Assembly (NCBI GenBank): GCA_023430565.1
Contig: JAEZAD010000222.1
Location: forward strand, 1-15,677
Origin: Verrucomicrobiota bacterium
GTDB lineage: Bacteria; Verrucomicrobiota; Verrucomicrobiia; Opitutales; Opitutaceae
Length of the DNA stretch: 15,677 nucleotides
Direction of reading: 5' to 3'
The notes under the pieces are model-generated. The model saw only the letters and a list, made by a program, of their open reading frames with translations. It was not told where the DNA came from and did not search any database. The position numbers and the translations under genes are program-made. Below, piece by piece: positions 9,753 through 15,677 of this stretch (positions are counted from its first letter, which is position 1; the number at the start of each line of letters is the position of its first letter).

Positions 9753-11042
9753 ATGCCCGCCCTCTGGATCCAAAACGCCCGCGTCATCGACCCCGCCGCC
9801 AAGCGCGATGCCCCGGGCGACGTCTTCATCGTCAACGGCCGCTTCGCCTCCTCGCTCTCCGCCGCGCAGAAAAAATCCGCGAAGAAAATCGACGCCGCCG
9901 GCCTCGTCGCCTGCCCCGGCCTCGTCGACATCCACGTCCACTTCCGCGAGCCCGGCCAGACCCACAAGGAAACCATCGCGACCGGCTCCCGCGCCGCCGC
10001 CGCCGGCGGTTTCACCACCGTCGTGTGCATGCCCAACACGTCGCCCGTCGCCGACAACGCCGGCACCATCCAATACATCAACGACGCCGTCCGCCGCGAC
10101 GCCGTCGTGAAGGTTCTCCCCACCGGCTGCATCACCGTCGGCATGAAGGGCCAGGCCCTCGCTCCCATCGGCTCCCTCAAACGCGCCGGCGTCGTCGCGA
10201 TCACCGACGACGGCGAGTGCGTCCAAAACAACGAGCTCATGCGCCGCGCCGTCGAATACGCCAAGATGTTCGACCTGCCCGTCATGGATCACTGCCAGGA
10301 CGCGTCCATGACCCACGGCGCCGTCATGAACGAGGGCGTCGTCTCCACCCGCCTCGGCCTCCGCGGCTGGCCCAACGCCGCCGAAGACCTCATCGTCGCC
10401 CGCAACGTCATCCTTTCCGAATACACCGGCGCGCACATCCACCTGCAGCACATCTCGTCGAAATTCTCCGTCGACGTCATCCGCCGCGCCAAACAACGCG
10501 GCGCCCGCATCACCGCCGAGGCCACGCCGCATCACATCGCGCTCACCGACGAATCGATCGCGACCTACGACACCAATTTCAAAATGAACCCGCCGCTGCG
10601 CACCGAAGCCGACCGGCTCGCGCTCATCGACGGACTTCGTGACGGCACGCTCGACTGCATCAGCACCGACCACGCCCCGCACACCGACTACGAAAAGGAC
10701 AAGGAATTCGACTACGCCCCCAACGGCATCCTCGGCCTCGAAACCTCCCTCGCCGTCTCCCTGGAAATCCTCGTCCGCCAAAACAAGTTCAAACTCCCGC
10801 GCGTCATCGACCTTTTGTCTCGCCGCGGCGCCGAGATTTTGAAACTCCCCGCCGGCACGCTCGCCGAAGGCGCCGACGCCGACGTCTGCCTTTTCGATCC
10901 CAACGAAAAGTGGACCTACGACGCCAAAGCCGGCTTCAGCAAATCGTCGAACTCCCCCTGGCACGGCCAGCAACTCACCGCCCGCGTCCGCACCACGATC
11001 GTCAACGGCCGCATCGCCTACCAAAACGGCCGAATTCTGTAG
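9753..11042 (+). CDS. pyrC: Dihydroorotase, class I
   Basis: Zinc-dependent cyclisation of N-carbamoyl-L-aspartate to dihydroorotate, the step after PyrB; cytoplasmic. 429 residues, typical for the class I (CAD/Aquifex-like) type. Metal and active-site motifs in order: HVHFREPG with H61 and H63, TDDG with D153, MDH with H180, HLQH with H233, and STDHAPH with the catalytic D306. TPHH (259-262) is also present. The ATG at 9753 puts 'ALWIQNARVIDP' first, as in homologues. The hairpin at 9651-9745 ends 7 nt upstream; only purine-rich repeat, not a standard Shine-Dalgarno, precedes the start. It probably shares a transcript with pyrR-pyrB unless the hairpin interrupts it. Confidence 0.97.
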   Translation: MPALWIQNARVIDPAAKRDAPGDVFIVNGRFASSLSAAQKKSAKKIDAAGLVACPGLVDIHVHFREPGQTHKETIATGSRAAAAGGFTTVVCMPNTSPVADNAGTIQYINDAVRRDAVVKVLPTGCITVGMKGQALAPIGSLKRAGVVAITDDGECVQNNELMRRAVEYAKMFDLPVMDHCQDASMTHGAVMNEGVVSTRLGLRGWPNAAEDLIVARNVILSEYTGAHIHLQHISSKFSVDVIRRAKQRGARITAEATPHHIALTDESIATYDTNFKMNPPLRTEADRLALIDGLRDGTLDCISTDHAPHTDYEKDKEFDYAPNGILGLETSLAVSLEILVRQNKFKLPRVIDLLSRRGAEILKLPAGTLAEGADADVCLFDPNEKWTYDAKAGFSKSSNSPWHGQQLTARVRTTIVNGRIAYQNGRIL

Positions 11043-11178
11043 GTCGCGTTGCGTCGCGCGGCAGCCGGTATTTCCGCGCTGACGAATAGAGGGATTCCAC
11101 CTCTTGGTTGTCGTGAGGAAGGCGTTGCTGTCGCCAGGCGCGGCGGCTTAGGCCGAATTCCGTCAACCGGAACAGACG

Positions 11179-13302
11179 ATGCTCACCTCGCCTGCTACCC
11201 TCCCGACGACTTCCTCCTCCCCTGAACCCCGTCCGCCCGCGTTTACCCCGCGGGCCATGACCGGCCTGTTCCTCCTCGCATGCATCGCTCACTTCTACTG
11301 TGCGACGCTGAACTGGAACGCAGGGTTCATGCCCGGCCACGAGTTCCGCCAGTCTCAAACGGCGCTGATCGCCTACTACATCGATCAACAGGACAATTTT
11401 TCCCTGCGCTATGAAACTCCCATTCTCGGCAAACCATGGGTGTCCAATCCGCTCGAGTTCCCCCTCTATGAATGGGCCGTCGTGCTCCTGAGCCGCGCCA
11501 CCGACGTCCCGCACTACAAAGCCGCGCGCACAGTTTCACTTCTTTGTTTTTACGGCACTCTGCCCGCGCTGTTCCTCCTTCTCCGTCGTTTCGAGCCTCA
11601 CGCGCCCAACCGCCTGCTCATCCTCGCCTTGGTCCTGACGTGCCCCGTCTATATTTTCTACTCCCGGGCGTTCCTAATGGAATCGATGGCCCTCATGTGC
11701 TCGGCCTGGTTCCTGTGGTCCTTCGCTGAAACACTGCGAACAGGCCGCTTCGTCCATTTCGTCGTTTGCACCGTCCCGGGCACCGCCGCCGCGTTGGTCA
11801 AGAACACCACGTTTGCGGTGTGGTTGCTCCCAGCCGCCTTCGGCGGCGCGGTCGCCATCGTGCGACTCCTGCGCCAGCGACGCCGGCGCGACGCTGCTGC
11901 GCTGGCCACTTGGGCTTCGAGTTGCGTGGCGATTCCGCTCGGCGCTCTTGCCTGGTGGCTCAACTTCACCGACCAAATCAAACTTGCCCACCCCTCAGCC
12001 TACATCTTCAGCGCTAGAAACCTTTCTCACGATAATTTCGGTCTACTCGATCTCGCCGGCCGCCTGTCGGCGCAGACCTGGGAATGGCTGCTCACCGGCT
12101 GGAAACAAGCCATTGCCACGCCTTGGATCATTCTGCTCGTTCTCGCCACAGGTTTTGCGTTCGCCCCTGCGCGACGAGGCCCCGTGCTCGCGTGCTTCGG
12201 CGCCTTCCTCGCCGCCCAACTCCTCTTCCCGTTCGCGTATGCCCTGCAGGAGTATTATTTTTACGCCTGCGCCGCGTTCCTGCACGCCGCACTCGGTCTC
12301 TGCATGCTCGGCATCGCACACACTCGCTGGCCCCGCTGGCTGCGCACCGGTTTCATTCTCCTGCCCCTGACTGCACAGCTCGCCAACTACTGGCAGAGCT
12401 ACCGCGTTCTCCAGATTATTCCGAGCCACGGCGGCACCGGCCTCACTCACGCCCTGAAAGCCTACCTTCCTCCGGATAGCGTGATGATCATTGCCGGCGC
12501 CGACTGGTTCGCCGCCGTGCCCTACTACGCGGAACGCAAGGCGCTAATGATTCGCAACGGATTGGAAGAAGACTCCATATATCTGCAGCGTGCCTTCGAA
12601 GACCTCGCCGACGAAGACGTGGCCGCCCTGATCCTCCAAGGCGAAGAACGCGGCAATACGGTCGTGCGCGATCTGGCCGTCGCCCGGTTTAACCTCGATC
12701 CGACTCCCACTTTTTCCCATCCCACCGGCGACGTTTACATGCACCGTCTCTATCGATCCGACGTGCTCCACCGGCTCACTCACCACGACCGCTATGACGC
12801 GGTAAAGCCGGGCGAGCGCGCTCATTTGCTCCCGGTCGACACGCAACGCCGAACCATCCTCCCCGCCACGGCGCGTCGCGCGTTTCCGATGATCTCGCCC
12901 GCACCTTATCAATATGTCTTCGGCTACGGCTACAGCTTGATTCCCCGGGCCAACGCGCGACCCGTTCTCGGCACCCACCCCAACTCGGATGTATGGATCC
13001 GCCCGCCCGCCGGATCTTCCCGCATCGAGTGGGAATTCGGGTTCTTCGAGGAGATTTTCAAGAATCCGGAAGCGATGACGGATGGAGTGGAATTCATCAT
13101 CACGGCCGAAAGCGCCGACGGCACACTTCGACAACTCTACCGCCGCCACCTCGATCCCTTGCGCGAAGCGCCCGACCAGCGCGTGCAGTATCTCTCGCTC
13201 GAATACAAAGCCGAACCCGGAGAATCGCTCGTCTTTTCGACGCGGGGGCACCAGCACCTCGCGTTCGATTCGGTCTACTGGTCCCGCTTGGTTGTGAAAT
13301 AG
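11179..13302 (+). CDS. Polytopic GT-C-like membrane glycosyltransferase with C-terminal soluble domain (paralogue 1)
   Basis: 707 residues. About ten hydrophobic segments lie between residues 28 and 405, starting with TGLFLLACIAHFY. The first extracytoplasmic loop carries GHEFRQSQTA (53-62), where ArnT/PMT-like GT-C enzymes have their acidic catalytic motif, then FPLYEW (94-99) and YSRAFLMES (161-169). After the membrane part come an alpha/beta region (SVMIIAGADWFAAVPYYAER) and a C-terminal beta-type domain with DGVEF (635-639) and a final VYWSRL, resembling NPCBM-like carbohydrate-binding folds. It probably transfers sugar from a lipid carrier to a periplasmic acceptor; donor and acceptor are unknown. 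ATG at 11179 has GGAA about 7 nt upstream. The tandem gene at 13363 is a paralogue. Codon use is less C-biased than in the pyr genes. GT-C activity is inferred. Confidence 0.7.
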   Translation: MLTSPATLPTTSSSPEPRPPAFTPRAMTGLFLLACIAHFYCATLNWNAGFMPGHEFRQSQTALIAYYIDQQDNFSLRYETPILGKPWVSNPLEFPLYEWAVVLLSRATDVPHYKAARTVSLLCFYGTLPALFLLLRRFEPHAPNRLLILALVLTCPVYIFYSRAFLMESMALMCSAWFLWSFAETLRTGRFVHFVVCTVPGTAAALVKNTTFAVWLLPAAFGGAVAIVRLLRQRRRRDAAALATWASSCVAIPLGALAWWLNFTDQIKLAHPSAYIFSARNLSHDNFGLLDLAGRLSAQTWEWLLTGWKQAIATPWIILLVLATGFAFAPARRGPVLACFGAFLAAQLLFPFAYALQEYYFYACAAFLHAALGLCMLGIAHTRWPRWLRTGFILLPLTAQLANYWQSYRVLQIIPSHGGTGLTHALKAYLPPDSVMIIAGADWFAAVPYYAERKALMIRNGLEEDSIYLQRAFEDLADEDVAALILQGEERGNTVVRDLAVARFNLDPTPTFSHPTGDVYMHRLYRSDVLHRLTHHDRYDAVKPGERAHLLPVDTQRRTILPATARRAFPMISPAPYQYVFGYGYSLIPRANARPVLGTHPNSDVWIRPPAGSSRIEWEFGFFEEIFKNPEAMTDGVEFIITAESADGTLRQLYRRHLDPLREAPDQRVQYLSLEYKAEPGESLVFSTRGHQHLAFDSVYWSRLVVK

Positions 13303-13362
13303 CGCCCTCCTCCCTTCGAAGAAAAGCTTGTGCAGTTTATCCTCGAAGATACTCCGGCCTGA

Positions 13363-15477
13363 ATGCCGTCGTCGCCCCCCGCGCCCGTTCCGTGTCGCCC
13401 GTGGCTGTCTCCGGCGCTCTGGTTCGGATGCGTGCTCATGGCCCACGCCGCTTTTCTGTCTGTCGGATGGCGACACGAGTGGCTCCCGGGCCACGAATTT
13501 CGGCAGACTCAAACCGCGCTCTCCGCCCTGTTCATTCAGCGTGAGGCTACATTCACCGTCGCCTACCCCACGCCCGCTTTCGGCAAACCCTGGTCGGTCC
13601 CGCTCGAGTTTCCGCTCTACCAGTGGAGTGTCGTAGCGACCTCGAATCTCTTCGACCTCCCCCTCGTGCAAGCGGCCCGCACGATTTCCGCCCTTTCGTT
13701 CCATCTTTGTTTGCCGGCTTTGTTTCTCCTGCTCGGGTTTGCGAATGTGGACGTTGGCCGTCGCTGGTTGGCACTCGGCTTCATTCTCTCGTCGCCGCTA
13801 TATATCTTCTACTCACGAGCATTTCTCATCGAGTCACTCGCCCTGATGCTGTCGCTGTGGTTTCTGGTGGGATTCGTCGGCTGGCTGCGTTCCGGCCGGA
13901 CCGGTTGGTTGGTTTTGTGCATCGTCCTCGGTTCCGCCGCTGCTGTGACGAAGGTCACCACGCTTACCATTTACCTGCTGGGCGCCGCGGGAGTGGCAGG
14001 CTGGCTGGCCCTTCGCAGCTGGGATCGGGCTCACCCAAACATCTCCGCCAAAATTCTACTCAAGGCCCTCCTCGCCGTCGCACTCCCCATCGGGCTCGGC
14101 ACGGCGTGGGTTTTCTACAGTGATGCGATCAAGGCACAGAATCCCGGTGCCGACTTTCTCCTGTCGACAGCCGCACGACCCTTCACGCTCGGAGCGTGGT
14201 CGTTGCGCGTCGCCCCCAGCTTTTGGTCGACCGTGTTCAAACACTGGAACGCTGTCCTGCTGCCTTGGTGGGGCGCCGCGCTCGCGCTCCTTGCCACGCT
14301 GGTCGCAGCCCGTCGTCATCTTCCACTCGTCGGCACGTTGCTTGCCCTCTTCATCGCCGCGCAGCTCGTCTTTTCAAACCTTTACCTCCTCCACGACTAC
14401 TATCTTTACGCCAATGGCCTTCTACTCCTGCTCGCCGCCGGCATCGGTGTCGCCGGATTGATCGCGGATTCACCCCGTCTGTGGCTTCGGGTCGGCGGCT
14501 GGCTCCTCGCCTCGGCTATCGTGGTGACGCAACTCTCCGTCTATCGCCGTTCGTTCATACCGATGCAGCAGCTGGATATTCCCGGCGGCGGCGAACATAC
14601 CCAGCTGCTGCGCACGCTCACCGATCCGGACGACGTGATCGTGGTTGTCGGCGACGATTGGTCGCCCGTCATCCCCTATTACGCCGAGCGTCGCGCCCTC
14701 ATGCTGCCTGTTTTCCGCGAGAATGACGCTTCTTATCTCGCCCAGGCGTTCGCAAACCTCGCCGAAGAGCGGATTGGCGCTCTGGTTATCAAAGCCTCGT
14801 CCCGGGCTCACAAGACGATACTCGCCCGCGCCGAACAGACCTTTCGTATCCTGCCCATCCCCGTGTTTTCCTTCAAAAATGACCTGATCTTCTACTTTCA
14901 CGAAGACCTCCAAGATCGCGTCGATGCCCATCTTGCCCAGGTGCCCTTGGAGACTTTCCACGATCTCCGAGCCGTTCCACCCGCTCCCGTGCCGTCTCCT
15001 TTTGCGCTGCACGAGTTGACCGTCGCCGCCCTGGACGACCAATCGGCGTTCGGATCGATGACACCCCGGCCGAGCCTTCTCCGCACGCCGCTTCCTAAGC
15101 CCGCGGCGGCGCACGTCGAAGGATCCCTTCGCTTCAATGCCCACGCACCGACCGAACTCGTCTTCCCGCTTCAACCCGGACGCAGGAAACTCTACCTCGA
15201 GTATGGGCTTGCAGACCAGACCTACGGCCACGCGGAAGGTCCCAACACCGATGGTGTCCAGTTCGTCGTGCTTGTCCGCCGACCCCGTCGGGCCGACCGC
15301 GTGCTGCACGACGTGCATGTCGATCCCCACCAAAATTCAGCTCATCGCGGCCCCCAGGTGGCGAACGTGGAGTTCGACGCGCCCTTCGGCGCCGAACTTG
15401 TCCTGCAGGCCATGCCTGGTCCCAGCAACAACAACGCCTACGATTGGTCCTACTGGGGCCGCATCGAACTGCGTTAG
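13363..15477 (+). CDS. Polytopic GT-C-like membrane glycosyltransferase with C-terminal soluble domain (paralogue 2)
   Basis: 704 residues, collinear with the gene at 11179. Shared landmarks: GHEFRQTQTALSALF (43-57), FGKPW, LEFPLYQW (81-88), YIFYSRAFLIES (147-158), an HDYYLYANG membrane segment (EYYFYACA in paralogue 1), IPYYAERRALM, and a C-terminal domain with DGVQF (630-634) and YDWSYWGRI at the end. The polytopic part spans about residues 15-395. The clear but diverged similarity points to an old tandem duplication. The WSYW ending and DGV(Q/E)F strand suggest a lectin-like or NPCBM-like jelly roll outside the membrane. It probably acts in cell-envelope glycan assembly; substrate unknown. 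The ATG at 13363 lies 60 nt after the first gene, so they are likely co-transcribed. Confidence 0.7.
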   Translation: MPSSPPAPVPCRPWLSPALWFGCVLMAHAAFLSVGWRHEWLPGHEFRQTQTALSALFIQREATFTVAYPTPAFGKPWSVPLEFPLYQWSVVATSNLFDLPLVQAARTISALSFHLCLPALFLLLGFANVDVGRRWLALGFILSSPLYIFYSRAFLIESLALMLSLWFLVGFVGWLRSGRTGWLVLCIVLGSAAAVTKVTTLTIYLLGAAGVAGWLALRSWDRAHPNISAKILLKALLAVALPIGLGTAWVFYSDAIKAQNPGADFLLSTAARPFTLGAWSLRVAPSFWSTVFKHWNAVLLPWWGAALALLATLVAARRHLPLVGTLLALFIAAQLVFSNLYLLHDYYLYANGLLLLLAAGIGVAGLIADSPRLWLRVGGWLLASAIVVTQLSVYRRSFIPMQQLDIPGGGEHTQLLRTLTDPDDVIVVVGDDWSPVIPYYAERRALMLPVFRENDASYLAQAFANLAEERIGALVIKASSRAHKTILARAEQTFRILPIPVFSFKNDLIFYFHEDLQDRVDAHLAQVPLETFHDLRAVPPAPVPSPFALHELTVAALDDQSAFGSMTPRPSLLRTPLPKPAAAHVEGSLRFNAHAPTELVFPLQPGRRKLYLEYGLADQTYGHAEGPNTDGVQFVVLVRRPRRADRVLHDVHVDPHQNSAHRGPQVANVEFDAPFGAELVLQAMPGPSNNNAYDWSYWGRIELR

Positions 15478-15492
15478 TTCCTCGCCAGCGAT

Positions 15493-15509
15493 AGCCCCCT
15501 TCGGCGGCT
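15493..15509. terminator. Possible bidirectional hairpin between convergent genes
   Basis: AGCC-C-CC, loop TTC, GG-C-GGCT: a 7-position stem with one C-C mismatch, in the 61-nt gap between two convergent stop codons. Its position fits a shared terminator, but no T-run is evident on either strand, so this is weak. Confidence 0.3.
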
Positions 15510-15538
15510 CGAACCAGCCTGCGTTTCGTTTCGGGCCT

Positions 15539-15677
15539 TCACTCGCCCCCCAGCGCCGCCTTCAGCGCTTTCTCCAGCGCCTGCACGGTCACCGGCTTCG
15601 TCAGGTGCACCACAAATCCCGACGCCTGGCTCCGCACCACGTCGTGGTCCATCCCGTAGCCGGTGAGCGCAATTCCG
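15539..15677 (-). CDS. C-terminal end of a response-regulator receiver domain (partial)
   Basis: The minus strand reads 45 residues to a TGA at 15539-15541, beginning GIALTGYGMDHDVVRSQASG. 'ALTGYG' holds the conserved Thr of receiver beta-4, and 'FVVHLTKPV' holds the conserved Lys-Pro of beta-5 with helix 5 after it. The 'ALTGYG...HLTKPV' style is common in receivers at the C-terminus of hybrid histidine kinases, and the chain stops soon after helix 5, so a hybrid kinase or a stand-alone receiver are both possible. The phosphorylated Asp and the rest lie beyond the right edge. Convergent with the gene at 13363. Confidence 0.88.
   Translation of the reverse strand, partial: GIALTGYGMDHDVVRSQASGFVVHLTKPVTVQALEKALKAALGGE

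Noticed and set aside
9690..11024. 444-residue open frame antisense to pyrC, and similar long frames opposite the helicase and pyrB
   Set aside because: Rich in Gly, Asp, Val and Glu, with no motif; expected when C-ending codons remove stops on the opposite strand.
11158..11172. TTCCG-TCAAC-CGGAA inverted repeat upstream of the first GT-C-like gene
   Set aside because: Arms of only 5 bp are expected often by chance; not enough for an operator claim.
11043..11178. Promoter for the GT-C-like pair
   Set aside because: I looked for -35/-10 hexamers and found no convincing pair; a promoter is probable by position but not supportable from sequence.

Overview
This is a 15.7 kb window of GC-rich bacterial chromosome. 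It most resembles the Verrucomicrobiota, probably Opitutaceae. That is inferred from the protein style (YbeY subtype, DUF502, a degraded 'RAVGPSL' domain fragment, a receiver with 'ALTGYG...HLTKPV'), the dense heptanucleotide repeats and the rarity of Shine-Dalgarno sites. No marker gene here fixes the taxonomy.

Layout. (1) 1-2681, minus strand: a xanthine-dehydrogenase-family pair. A Tat-exported [2Fe-2S] subunit is followed, with a 14-nt overlap, by the molybdopterin subunit, which runs off the left edge. (2) 2682-2881: divergent intergenic region. (3) 2882-4450, plus strand: ybeY, a frameshifted remnant of a secreted-protein domain (about 3416-3715), and a DUF502 membrane protein. (4) 4572-7932: a RecO-like gene and a large PD-(D/E)XK nuclease fused to an iron-sulfur XPD/DinG-type helicase. 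(5) 8106-11042: a pyrimidine cluster, pyrR-pyrB-pyrC. PyrB and PyrC catalyse consecutive steps of UMP synthesis and PyrR is the usual regulator. (6) 11179-15477: two tandem paralogous polytopic GT-C-like membrane proteins, each ending in a similar soluble beta-type domain. (7) 15539-15677, minus strand: the C-terminal end of a response-regulator receiver domain.

The most distinctive feature is short repeats. One heptamer family (TCTCAAC/CCTCAAC) occurs inside the helicase (three sites) and pyrR (one site). A second (TCCCATC/TCTCCGA) occurs twice more in the helicase and once ending exactly at the pyrB start codon. A hexamer family built on TCGTTC fills three intergenic gaps and folds into inverted repeats in two of them. 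The coding copies are read as low-complexity peptide and fall between conserved motifs, so they look like insertions tolerated in loops.

The plus strand is C-rich throughout. Plus-strand genes prefer C-ending codons and minus-strand genes G-ending ones, which suggests a replication-strand bias. The two GT-C-like genes follow this less strictly and may be newer or recently reoriented. I saw no CRISPR array, tRNA, rRNA or insertion sequence.
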